Positions 1 to 8,898 of a DNA stretch of 28,331 nucleotides are shown here, in pieces. Position 1 is the first letter of the stretch, and the number at the start of each line of letters is the position of its first letter. Both the position numbers and the translations under genes were made by a program. The stretch lies in assembly GCA_964577205.1 (NCBI GenBank), contig CAZNYG010000024.1, positions 1 through 28,331 of the forward strand, read 5' to 3'. The DNA is from CAZNYG01 sp964577205 (GTDB lineage: Bacteria > Elusimicrobiota > Endomicrobiia > Endomicrobiales > CAIRNS01). Under the pieces are notes generated by a model, which saw nothing but the letters and a program-made list of their open reading frames with translations, was not told the DNA's origin and ran no database searches.

Positions 1-3000
1 CATAAAAGGCATTCCCTGCACTCTTGCTTTCTCCGCACGGGTCAATTCAATATCGATTGCATCAACCAGATTCCGGGAAAAACCCGGATATTTTCCATGG
101 CAGTGATTAAGCACTTCTTCCAGGCTAAAGAAGAGGTTACCTTCTTTTTTTCCCGAGTCTTTGGTGGTTTCAATCAGGAACACAATATCCTGTACGATGT
201 GCTCAGGCGTTTTCGTAGTGTGCCCGGCCGCAGCCGGTCTATACCTGGAGCCTCCAATGAGCCTCATGTTCACTGCCTTGAACCATGCGTAGTACTCTTT
301 GCTATAATTTTTCTCATCAACGATATTCTCCAATATCTCACGTGCTATTCTCAGACTGTCGGAAAGCTCCTGCCCAAGGGCTGGATAGTGTCCACTCAGA
401 TAGAGCTCATAATCTTCATTTTCCACTAAGTCAGAGTGAGGAATGTCAGCGATTATCTCCATCAACCGGTAGATATAAGGCAGTGAATGCGCCTCTTTTT
501 CTTTCTCGATATCCAGTGATTCTGTTTTTCCACGCAGATACGGCCTCACGATTCTCAGGAAAGCGGCTTCATACTGCCTTGAATTCAGCCGATAGTAATG
601 ATTGAACACCTTTTTATACTGATACTTTTTCAGCCTGATTCCTTTTTTCAGGGTATAACACTCAATGAGGTTATCCTGAATTTGTGCAGGAATGCCTTGT
701 TCCTTCATTACTGCCCGGTCAGGTTCTACAACAAATTCAAAGGATGTTTTTACGTAAGCATCTTTTTGTCCCCACAGGTCCTGTTTGATGATGCCACATT
801 GCATCAGTACCGGCATGTATTCTTTAAAATGGTACTTTTTGATGTCATATTCAGAGATCGATGCGGGCAGGAACAATGAATATACGTCGCGATAGAAGCG
901 TTCTTCGGCTTCGTACGTAATAGATCTTGTTACGGTCTTGAGGCTGGAAACCATGGTGACGACGGAATCGTACAACGCGTCTGCGTCGTCGAAATACCTG
1001 CCGATATCTCCACCCCGGAGAACTTCACCGCGCAAAGCATCTGCAATAGTATCAATAATGAACAGATTATATGTTTTATACCCCGGAACGAAATAGGCAT
1101 GTTTCAGGAGGAACTGCACGTCATTAACGGACTGCATTCCGGCAACCTTCCTCTTTTCGCCATAAAGAATGAATATCTGTAACCGCAGCATCTCTTTTTG
1201 TTCATCAGTGAGGGTTGGATCGTCAGCAAGGAGTTTGATAATTTCGTCAAACAATATTTGATCCTTCCGGATATGTCCATCGCTACAAAGCAGGAGCTGT
1301 ATTTTTTCAGGCCATGCAGCAATCGAGCGGAACCGCGATAGTACCGTTCCTCTATCCTTGCTTTCCTGCGCGCGTTCATTTAGCTCCTTTTCGTACAGAT
1401 TCCCCAGTTCTGCCTGCACCCGGCTCCGGTTATCTACTGCTTTAAGCTCTTGCGCTGCTGAAGCGAAGAACATGCTTCCTCTAAACCTGCTTAATTTCTC
1501 TATTCGCCGCTCATCGATCAGCAGGGCTCCCCTATAACTCCTTATGATTATCTGTACGTTTCCTTCTGCCAGTGACATCGCTTTTTCAGCTTCTTCATTC
1601 CGTGCCTGTACCCTTTCTTCATTGCGCCTGTTTCTAAGGAATACAAATATGTCTTCTGATGATTGCACATTATAACTCGTCCGGTCCATTATCCTCAAAG
1701 CTCTCGTGTCTGATTCTTCGTCGAGAGATTGATTCATTCCCAGGATTTTCTCTGTAGGATTCCCCGATTCGTCCATCAGGCCTTCCTGCTGCAGAAGGGT
1801 CCTAGCTGCAAGAGATGCAAAAAACCAGGCAACATCATCAGCTTTCAATTCTCCCCCGCGATTCCGGGCAAGGAACAGCAGCAATCCGGTTGAAAGGTAC
1901 ATGCGGTTATTTTCGCGGGCGTAAAACGATGCCAGTGCATCACTTTCGAGAACGATCACTTCCGGTTTCGGGGAAATGATATCGGCGGTTTCCCAAACAT
2001 CTTTGAAAACAGACTCCAATGCTTCATAAGTAGCGGCGTATTTGGTCTTTTCGCCAATTGGGACGATAGCATTGACGGCGGCAAACTCATTCGGGTGGCG
2101 ATAATCGTATTTATCTCTGCTGTCCGTCTGTTCCGGAGTCTCTTCGACCGGTTCTTCGTCCGTATCGATCTCATCAGGTGCAGTTATTTCGACAGCGATC
2201 TCCGTTGCCATTTCTTCCGTGGCGTGGACCATTTCCCCCGGATAAATAGCAATTTCAGGGTGAGCACGTCCCACCATGCTGGGCATGGTTAATTCTGTGT
2301 ATATTATTTCTCTCAGCGTTCCGCGATTGAAATATGAATAATTAAACTCATTTTTAATTTCTTGTCCCGTCGCTTTCGTTTTACGCCCGGGAATTCTCAG
2401 GTATTCATTTATCTTTGCACTGCCGGGGATATACCGGAGCATATTCATGGCGCTGTGCCCCATAAATAAAGCCGCTTTCTCGGCGTTGTTTCCAAAGTAG
2501 CCTGCAAGACGCGCACAGCGCATGACACGGGTTATTCTCTGGTTAAAAACATCATATGAAGCAAAGGAATCAAAAATGCGATGCCTATAATAGAAATGCC
2601 TGACCTTATCCGAATACTCTTCAGTGCCGTACGATAAAAGAAGATTCGAGAACAACTCAATCTCAAGATAGGGAGTCCAGAATAATTCATCTATTGCCAT
2701 TGCAGCGGCACGAAGGATTCTATTCGGTATGTTCCATTCATTCAACCTTCGTTTTTTTTCAACATCGGGATCCGTTTCATGCGGCCCGGGTATAAATACG
2801 GGAACGATATTCCTTAACCCGGTCTTATCTTTGGGCTCCAGACTTTTATCGGCGATCTCTACCGTCGCGCAATCATCCTTAACGGGCAGCGTCATCGGCG
2901 CGGAACGGGGCACGATCTTCGATCCGGGATAAAACCGCCTGACGGCGCGGTCAATGGCTTTCAGCGTGTAAACAAAAAGGTTATAAGCATCGTGGCCGAG

Positions 3001-6000
3001 AACCTGGCCTGCTATAAAACCGGATGCGCCGCTGATCAGCGCGAGTGCAACTGATAACGCCGCATCATGAGGCATACCGAAGCCCAGATACCCGGATACA
3101 GCCGCCAGCGCGATAGAAACTGTCCAGGTCAGCGCTAAACCGCCAGCCAGCCCTTTTTGATCCGCATGTTGTGAAATGAATTCGTCCCTCGCGTTTTTCC
3201 GGATCGACTTGATCGTGTGCTTTATCTCCAGGATCCCGGCCAGGAACACGGATATCACCCAGCGGGGCGGGCTGCGCCAGCCGTGCCGGGAGAACCATGA
3301 TCCGACGCTGTCATATGTTGAAACCATTGTGATTGGTCCGACTGATCCATTGGTGCCCGGCAATTTCCGGGAGTGTCCTGACTGTTCCGCAAGCGTTTCG
3401 AGAATGATGTTTTTCGTGTCTCTCCTTACACCGTTCCCGTCAACGGTCATCCGGGGTATTCCTTTCTTGTTACTGCCACCCGCGTCTTCCCTCCCGTCGA
3501 AATTTCCGCCGGGAATACTTCCTTTTAACGCTTCAAACACCGGCATGAGACCGCCCGGGGGAATGTCGGGCATCATAAGCTTGTACTGTGCCAGCCCTCC
3601 GCCTTTAGGAACGATATTCAGGACACAGGCCGGTTTTTTTCCGTGATATTTCTCCGTAAAGCGGTCATCATTGATGAAACGGGACACCATCATGCTCGTT
3701 ATTTCAATGTCATCCGCCGTATTTTCGATCACCAGCGTATCACTATACCAGTTGACAGAATATTTGCCCTCCACTAATCCATCGATGACATTATTCTCTT
3801 CCCGTTTCCGGTTCTCGACTATGCGCCGCACTTCTTCATCCTGGCCTTTCAGACGATATATCTCATTATTGAGATATGCATCAATGAACCCCTGAGCCTT
3901 GTTCATCGCCGCGACATACGGCACGTTACTGTCATACAGGCCGTCAAGGTAATAACAAAAATCAACCACTGCTCCCTTGAGCAAATTATCATCATCCGGC
4001 GCCTTCTTATGATCATTCAGAAAACTCGTTCTTTTGAGGAGTTCGCACAAACGGCCGTATTGTTCCGCCGAAAGCGCCTTTTTGTATTCCGGCAGCATCC
4101 GGAGGGCAAAGCCCGCGAGCACGATATCAGCGTCGTTGTGGTCGGCGTAGATAATGCCGTCGCGCAGTCTTTGCAGTTCCGTTTCATTCCCTGTTTCTAT
4201 CAGGCTGTTCACGTGATCGACGGCAAGTTTAGTCGTGGTCAGCGAAACGAATCCTTCTCCGCCTTTCACGCTTCCCCCATAGTGGTGGTCGAAAAGATAG
4301 TATTCGAGTTTGCCGTATTCCGGATCCCGCTGAGCCCGGTATTCGTCAACGGATCTTTCTTCATTGACGACGTTGCGGTTAACACCGAATGCCGCCGAGT
4401 TATCGGGCTGATGGTCCAGGATGATAGCGGGGTGTGCGTCCATTTGCAGTTTCAGCAACTGAGGCACGCATTCTTTGTTGTGAGGCGCGTACACGATCTT
4501 TCCGAACCGCGGATCGTTGACATAGTCCGCCCTGTTGATCTCTATAGTGGCACCATCGTCACGGTATATGCCAAGGTTTGCATCCGGGACATACGTTTCG
4601 TCGGTCCGGAACCTGAACAGGCTGAAGGACATGCCCGCGGGAAGCTTGCGCTTCAGCAATCCCTTAAGATTCGAAAGTTGATCTTCGATATAGTAAACAT
4701 GCCTTATCCCTTCGCGTCCGGCAAGATCTTTGAGCAACGCCGAGGGTTTCTTCCCGTTCGACATACCGGTCGCAATGACCTTGATCCCGCTGGTGTTTAT
4801 CCCCCTGCGTTCCATAGCATTCAGCGTGTTTCCATTGCCGATCCTTTCGTTCCGATTGGTAACAATGACGATGGGTATTTTTTTGTCCCGGCAACGATCG
4901 ACGAGTTCTTTGAAACCGTCGGTGATCTCATATTCTTTCGATGCGACTACCCCGTTTTCATAATAACGATACCATTCGGAAACAAACCTGGCGGCTGTAT
5001 TTCTCAGGATATGCTTGAGCAGTCTCATGAAAGCATTATCCAGGCGTCCGGTATCCATATTTCCGTACATCTGGTACAAAGCCACCATGGCGCGGAAATG
5101 GAACGGCATGCGATGCTTGAATATCACATCGTCATAATCGACATAGACTATCGATCCTTCCTCTATGGACTCCCATGGCCCGTCTTTGAAGTCACTTATG
5201 GAGCGGACGGCTATATTTTCGTTTTTCAAGGTTTCCCGCGCGGCAGCGATACTGTACGACCGGGTCGTCACCAGGAAATTCCAGTCGACGAACGTATGAC
5301 TGCCCAGATTCCCCGCGATGTACCCCGCCGCGGCGATCAAAGCGGCTGAAGAGGCTTTTGTCAACAGAGGCATTGCCGGCCACAACATGCCGGATGCCAG
5401 TATCCAGCTTAAAGCGCAAGCAAACGCGGCAGAGAGGGATGCCGCAACGACTATTTGCGCGACCTGTCGCCCGGATTCATTTGTGTGGCTTTGGATGAAT
5501 TTCGCCGGATGCGGCAGCGATATGCCCATCTCTTTGACGGCGATCCGTATCGCGATGGCCAGCGGAGACCGCCCTTCAGCTTCCCATTGTTTGATCGATC
5601 CTCTGGTACCCGGAAGGATCGCCGCATTCACATCCGGCTCTGAAATCTCATCGCTGGCGAGTTCGCGTATCAGTTCCCCGATCAGTTCGACGGCAAGCAA
5701 TACCCGCAGCGCCTGATTTCTCTCAGCCGCCCCGTCCGCTGAGCTGTGCTTCCTGGCCGAAAGCAGGATCGCCGCCTGCAGCGCATCGGGGAACTCTCCA
5801 ATATTCGGATACTTTTTCTGCGCAGCATCCCATTCTTCATCGCCCCATCCGGGTAGGCGACCGTTTCCGAACAGCCATTGCTGTTCAGTCGCAAAGTCGG
5901 CTGCTTCTGACAGAAGATCCGTCATGTCTGCCGTGATGAAGTCTTCCGCAAGGTTATATGCTGCTCGAAGCTGTGAGAGCGCCGCCCGCAGCGCATCAGT

Positions 6001-7827
6001 CAGGAATGCGGCATCACTGACGACAGCTGCGCCCTGATCTTCATCAAGGCCGATAGTTACGGGATTTTGATCCTGTCCATAATGTATCGCAACAGAATCG
6101 CCTTTGTCCGACAATACAATCGCGATACCGGTCTTTGTCTCCAACTCTCTGATAAGCCCCTTCCGTGCTTCAGTATCTTTATATCGTTCCAGGATGGCTT
6201 TGATCTGATATACGACCATAGCCTGGGTTAAAAGTTCGGGAGCCAAAGCGGTTATTGCATATTTCGCCTGTTCTTTAATGAGTTCCGTATAGACGGGACC
6301 GGACCGGGAGGTACCGGCCGTCACGTCAGGGGTGATGGCTATGCAGGGTATGTTCCTTTCTTTCAGCAGCTGTTTCAGGCCTTCGGTATGGAAACCGCCG
6401 GTGACGATGGCGACTATTTCAGCGCTTTTGAGGAGTTCGGACGCTGCAGGGTATGAAGAGTAAGAAGAAGGCGGGTTTACCGCCGGGATGCCTTTTAGTT
6501 CCGGGATATTCTCGAGGAAGGCGTCGTTGCGCCGGCAATTGACGGCGTAGTATTCGTTCAAAAGCGGGAAATCCGGCGCGAGTTCCTCCAAGCGGTCGAC
6601 GTACGCGTACGTGCTCCACAGTTCCCGGAACTTGCCGAACTTCTGCGCGAAATACTCGTGGTCGTCAGCCGACAGCGTGTTCAGCAGGTAGTCTTTGAAA
6701 TACTGAAAGAAATCCGCGAGGAACGATATGTCCCGCTCGCTGATGTCCATGGAAAGGCCGATGCGTATTTCCTCCACCAGCCGCTTTTCTTCGGCGATCA
6801 TGGCGACCGGGTTTATGCCGCGGTTCTTTTCGGTATAGAGAAGGAATGCGTGCAGAGCGGGGTAAGTCCCGGAAATGTTAAGGCGGTATTGCCGGTCTAA
6901 CTGCGCGAGCAGCGCGCACAGTTCTTCCTGGCGGGATAAGTTGCCGGTTTGCTTGAGCAGGGCACTGTAAGTGCTGTACGGAAGCCTTGCCTTTAATGCT
7001 CCGACGCAATACTGAAGCTGGCGGGATATATCCTTGTAGTGAAGGCGTTTTCCCTGTGAAACCAACTCGGCATAAGCCGTCAGGTTGGGATAGTTCTCCA
7101 TGCGGATGGCAAAGACGCCGTTGAAACTGTCGGGGTCGGCGTTGATCTTATCCGCGTATTTTGAGAGGAGCAGGTAAAACTTTTCGGTCGGTATCTTCCC
7201 TTTCCTGTGGCGTTCGACCGTCCAGTTGAATTTTTTGTTGCGTGAATTGAAGTACTTTGCTTCCATGAACGACAGGTCGCGCTCGAGTTTCCGTGCTGTT
7301 TTTTCAAAATACTCTTTCTTCTCGAGTATCTTCCCGAGCCGTTCGATGTTCTGCCGGTGCATCTCTTTGTTCTCGATGCCTTTGAGAAGGCCCGGGCGGC
7401 CGGAAGTGACGGAATAGTATTCCGTGCCGGTGAGTTTCCCACCGTTTACCAAACCGTCGAGTATTTCACTTTTCAGTCTTTTGTCTTTTATATCGCATAG
7501 CCATGACGTGTCAATGTCGCCATAGCCGCCTTCGACATACACATGTGAAAGATGGTATTTTTCATCCAGGCTTTGAAGGATTTTGGCGATATTGCGTTGG
7601 ACTTCGGGATGGCAGTGCAGATCCTGTATATTGACAACCACCAGATCACGGGCAGGCACGGCAGGCGACCAGGCGCCGGTTATTCTTCCCGCGCCGTGAG
7701 GGATGATCGTTCCATCTGCCGACAGGCGAACGGCAGGGCGGGATCCGGCCGCCGATACAGTGTCGCGGACGATAAAGGAGAGTATGAAACAACTGAGGGT
7801 GAAAAGCGAAATGATCTCTTTCAGCAT
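1..7827 (-). CDS. Giant secreted multidomain protein, 3' end beyond the window
   Basis: An uninterrupted frame of 2609 codons begins with ATG at 7827 and is still open at base 1. An in-frame TAG lies eight codons upstream and a GTG at 7842 is an alternative start; neither start has a clear ribosome binding site. Residues 1-28 look like a signal peptide ending near VSAAG. Residues about 60-490 resemble the TraB/ChaN/EreA-like fold, with IQDLHCHPE near 65, VYVEGG near 95 and VTGGFHTEG near 475. Residues about 890-1050 carry HAD motifs: VDYDDV, IVTNR, GKKPS and YYIEDQ. Residues about 1130-1460 contain LDHQPDN, FDHHYGG, YADHND and a glycine-rich GGSNKKG, recalling DHH phosphoesterases. Two hydrophobic hairpins lie at about 788-850 and 1563-1620. 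An acidic linker near 1880-1900 precedes an M48-peptidase-like segment lacking HExxH. The remaining 600 residues are charged and unrecognised. The fold assignments come from motifs only. The overall type resembles giant proteins of Omnitrophota; the substrate is unknown. Confidence 0.85.
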   Translation of the reverse strand, partial: MLKEIISLFTLSCFILSFIVRDTVSAAGSRPAVRLSADGTIIPHGAGRITGAWSPAVPARDLVVVNIQDLHCHPEVQRNIAKILQSLDEKYHLSHVYVEGGYGDIDTSWLCDIKDKRLKSEILDGLVNGGKLTGTEYYSVTSGRPGLLKGIENKEMHRQNIERLGKILEKKEYFEKTARKLERDLSFMEAKYFNSRNKKFNWTVERHRKGKIPTEKFYLLLSKYADKINADPDSFNGVFAIRMENYPNLTAYAELVSQGKRLHYKDISRQLQYCVGALKARLPYSTYSALLKQTGNLSRQEELCALLAQLDRQYRLNISGTYPALHAFLLYTEKNRGINPVAMIAEEKRLVEEIRIGLSMDISERDISFLADFFQYFKDYLLNTLSADDHEYFAQKFGKFRELWSTYAYVDRLEELAPDFPLLNEYYAVNCRRNDAFLENIPELKGIPAVNPPSSYSSYPAASELLKSAEIVAIVTGGFHTEGLKQLLKERNIPCIAITPDVTAGTSRSGPVYTELIKEQAKYAITALAPELLTQAMVVYQIKAILERYKDTEARKGLIRELETKTGIAIVLSDKGDSVAIHYGQDQNPVTIGLDEDQGAAVVSDAAFLTDALRAALSQLRAAYNLAEDFITADMTDLLSEAADFATEQQWLFGNGRLPGWGDEEWDAAQKKYPNIGEFPDALQAAILLSARKHSSADGAAERNQALRVLLAVELIGELIRELASDEISEPDVNAAILPGTRGSIKQWEAEGRSPLAIAIRIAVKEMGISLPHPAKFIQSHTNESGRQVAQIVVAASLSAAFACALSWILASGMLWPAMPLLTKASSAALIAAAGYIAGNLGSHTFVDWNFLVTTRSYSIAAARETLKNENIAVRSISDFKDGPWESIEEGSIVYVDYDDVIFKHRMPFHFRAMVALYQMYGNMDTGRLDNAFMRLLKHILRNTAARFVSEWYRYYENGVVASKEYEITDGFKELVDRCRDKKIPIVIVTNRNERIGNGNTLNAMERRGINTSGIKVIATGMSNGKKPSALLKDLAGREGIRHVYYIEDQLSNLKGLLKRKLPAGMSFSLFRFRTDETYVPDANLGIYRDDGATIEINRADYVNDPRFGKIVYAPHNKECVPQLLKLQMDAHPAIILDHQPDNSAAFGVNRNVVNEERSVDEYRAQRDPEYGKLEYYLFDHHYGGSVKGGEGFVSLTTTKLAVDHVNSLIETGNETELQRLRDGIIYADHNDADIVLAGFALRMLPEYKKALSAEQYGRLCELLKRTSFLNDHKKAPDDDNLLKGAVVDFCYYLDGLYDSNVPYVAAMNKAQGFIDAYLNNEIYRLKGQDEEVRRIVENRKREENNVIDGLVEGKYSVNWYSDTLVIENTADDIEITSMMVSRFINDDRFTEKYHGKKPACVLNIVPKGGGLAQYKLMMPDIPPGGLMPVFEALKGSIPGGNFDGREDAGGSNKKGIPRMTVDGNGVRRDTKNIILETLAEQSGHSRKLPGTNGSVGPITMVSTYDSVGSWFSRHGWRSPPRWVISVFLAGILEIKHTIKSIRKNARDEFISQHADQKGLAGGLALTWTVSIALAAVSGYLGFGMPHDAALSVALALISGASGFIAGQVLGHDAYNLFVYTLKAIDRAVRRFYPGSKIVPRSAPMTLPVKDDCATVEIADKSLEPKDKTGLRNIVPVFIPGPHETDPDVEKKRRLNEWNIPNRILRAAAMAIDELFWTPYLEIELFSNLLLSYGTEEYSDKVRHFYYRHRIFDSFASYDVFNQRITRVMRCARLAGYFGNNAEKAALFMGHSAMNMLRYIPGSAKINEYLRIPGRKTKATGQEIKNEFNYSYFNRGTLREIIYTELTMPSMVGRAHPEIAIYPGEMVHATEEMATEIAVEITAPDEIDTDEEPVEETPEQTDSRDKYDYRHPNEFAAVNAIVPIGEKTKYAATYEALESVFKDVWETADIISPKPEVIVLESDALASFYARENNRMYLSTGLLLFLARNRGGELKADDVAWFFASLAARTLLQQEGLMDESGNPTEKILGMNQSLDEESDTRALRIMDRTSYNVQSSEDIFVFLRNRRNEERVQARNEEAEKAMSLAEGNVQIIIRSYRGALLIDERRIEKLSRFRGSMFFASAAQELKAVDNRSRVQAELGNLYEKELNERAQESKDRGTVLSRFRSIAAWPEKIQLLLCSDGHIRKDQILFDEIIKLLADDPTLTDEQKEMLRLQIFILYGEKRKVAGMQSVNDVQFLLKHAYFVPGYKTYNLFIIDTIADALRGEVLRGGDIGRYFDDADALYDSVVTMVSSLKTVTRSITYEAEERFYRDVYSLFLPASISEYDIKKYHFKEYMPVLMQCGIIKQDLWGQKDAYVKTSFEFVVEPDRAVMKEQGIPAQIQDNLIECYTLKKGIRLKKYQYKKVFNHYYRLNSRQYEAAFLRIVRPYLRGKTESLDIEKEKEAHSLPYIYRLMEIIADIPHSDLVENEDYELYLSGHYPALGQELSDSLRIAREILENIVDEKNYSKEYYAWFKAVNMRLIGGSRYRPAAAGHTTKTPEHIVQDIVFLIETTKDSGKKEGNLFFSLEEVLNHCHGKYPGFSRNLVDAIDIELTRAEKARVQGMPFM

Positions 7828-8028
7828 TAGAGATAGCTCGTTCACGCGCTAAGGATCGGCCCGTACTAATTATATTGCTCTAATTCAATATTATTTCAAT
7901 ACTATTTGTGAAAATAGTGAAAAAGAATATATGCGGCTCAACGGGATCATAAGCTGGGAAGACCGGGATCGATAAGGCGTGGTTGGCACGGGGGTCACGC
8001 CGTAAGGCGGTTACAGGCGCCGGATCCT
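7828..8028. other. Intergenic region upstream of the giant gene
   Basis: No coding frame is convincing here. The part next to the giant gene (about 7860-7930) is AT-rich and holds its putative promoter and a small inverted repeat. The rest (about 7930-8028) is GC-rich, and I see no RNA gene or repeat in it. Together with the remnant at 8029-8121 it makes up the roughly 300-bp stretch without an intact gene between the giant gene and the fasciclin fragment. Confidence 0.5.
7869..7899 (-). promoter_or_regulatory. Probable sigma70-type promoter of the giant gene
   Basis: On the minus strand TTGAAA (7899-7894) is followed after 19 bases by a perfect TATAAT (7874-7869), about 41 bases before the ATG at 7827. 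Directly upstream of the -35 box is a 7-bp inverted repeat, ACTATTT/AAATAGT (7901-7907 and 7912-7918), which could be an operator or the end of upstream transcription. The 19-base spacer is longer than ideal. Confidence 0.5.
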
Positions 8029-8121
8029 TCAGCGGTACTGTTCCTTCTCCCGGTATTTCGGCTTGTTGCAGTACTCGTACAGGCTGTTCTCGATCGTCTC
8101 CCCGGGCAGAGCGACATTCAC
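8029..8121 (-). pseudogene. Short coding-like remnant of an unknown protein
   Basis: Downstream of the fasciclin fragment, in another frame, a 30-codon stretch can be read from a GTG at 8121 to a TGA at 8029. Its product is hydrophilic, contains SLYEYCNKPKYREKEQYR at the C-terminus, and has coding-like codon choice. The frame continues upstream into arginine-rich nonsense where it overlaps the fasciclin fragment, so the original 5' part is missing or the piece is a tiny gene. I do not recognise the family. It may be the tail of a gene whose front was lost in the same rearrangement that truncated the fasciclin gene. Confidence 0.25.
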
Positions 8122-8141
8122 GGCTCCATCCTTGAACCCCT

Positions 8142-8354
8142 CTATTCCGCCGCGAGGGCGGGCGGCAGGACGTCTTCGACGGCGTGAATGACGCCGTTGG
8201 CGCACACGATGCCGCCCCGTATGACACGGGCCCCGTTGACCCGGACGCCTTCGCAACCTTCTATTACGAGACTGCCGCCGCCGACGGTACGCGCGTGCCG
8301 CAACGTTCTCAATGTGAAGATCGGCAGCGCGCCCGGAACGATATGGTACAAAAG
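8142..8354 (-). pseudogene. Fasciclin (FAS1) domain fragment, N-terminal half missing
   Basis: This frame encodes the conserved second half of a FAS1 adhesion domain. LLYHIVPGAL corresponds to the family's YHVVPG motif, then come TVGGGSLVIEG and VNGARVI, and CANGVIHAVEDVLPPAL is the terminal NGVIHVID signature. It stops at TAG (8142-8144). Upstream, the frame runs into the 3' end of the nitroreductase gene within about ten codons, with only a TTG (8390) as start, so about half of a normal 130-140-residue domain and any signal peptide are absent. FAS1 proteins are secreted or lipid-anchored adhesins. The fragment lies in the same direction as the nitroreductase and probably marks a deletion joint. 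Confidence 0.7.
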
Positions 8355-8364
8355 GAAAACAATT

Positions 8365-8898
8365 TCAACGAACAAGGGTGATTTCGTCAAGGGACTTGCG
8401 GTGGGTTGGATCGGGGATGGTTTCCGGGTAGCCGAGCGTCAGGAGGCACTCGACTTTCCATGAAGACGGGAGGGAAAGGATCTTTTTGATGGGTTTTTCG
8501 TTGAACCAGCCGATATAGCAGGTGCCGAGGTCCAGTTCTGCCGCTTTCAGAGCCATGTGTTCCATGGCTATGCCGATATCAATGAGATGATACTGCACAC
8601 CCTGAACGCGTTCGGCAAGATGATGCGTCAACAGGCTCCGTTCGCTGCACACGACGATAATAACCGCCGCCGTGCCTGCCCAGCGGTTGGGGACAACGGC
8701 CCCCATGCCTTTTTTCAGGATCTCAGCGCGGAGTTCCGATTGGGTGACGGCCGCGATCCGCCACGGCTGCGCGTTGCAGGCGGATGGCGCCTTGCGCGCC
8801 GCCTCGAGGATCATGGTGAGCTTTTCCCGCTCTACCGGTATGTCTTTGTAAGCCCGGACGCTCCGGCGCTGGTCGATGAGCTGGTCAAGCGTTTTCAT
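8365..8898 (-). CDS. Nitroreductase family protein (FMN oxidoreductase)
   Basis: The 177-residue product matches the small nitroreductase family: flavoenzymes that use FMN and NAD(P)H to reduce nitro compounds, quinones or related substrates in the cytoplasm. The N-terminal RRSVRAYKD is the classic FMN-phosphate-binding start. APSACNAQPWRI follows at about residues 37-48, and the C-terminal half contains GTCYIGWFNEKP and LLTLGYPE, both typical of the family. The length fits the compact subfamily. The ATG at 8898 overlaps the end of the VanZ-family gene by 14 bases, so the two are probably translated in series at the end of the rplU-rpmA-obg transcript. The physiological substrate cannot be told. 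The gene ends directly against the fasciclin remnant. Confidence 0.88.
   Translation of the reverse strand: MKTLDQLIDQRRSVRAYKDIPVEREKLTMILEAARKAPSACNAQPWRIAAVTQSELRAEILKKGMGAVVPNRWAGTAAVIIVVCSERSLLTHHLAERVQGVQYHLIDIGIAMEHMALKAAELDLGTCYIGWFNEKPIKKILSLPSSWKVECLLTLGYPETIPDPTHRKSLDEITLVR

Noticed and set aside
4009..5349. Long plus-strand open frame of 446 codons
   Set aside because: It is antisense to the HAD/DHH part of the giant gene, has no known motif, and its composition is that of a reverse-strand shadow.
7880..8256. Arginine- and proline-rich frames on both strands
   Set aside because: They are out-of-frame readings of the fasciclin fragment and its GC-rich surroundings.
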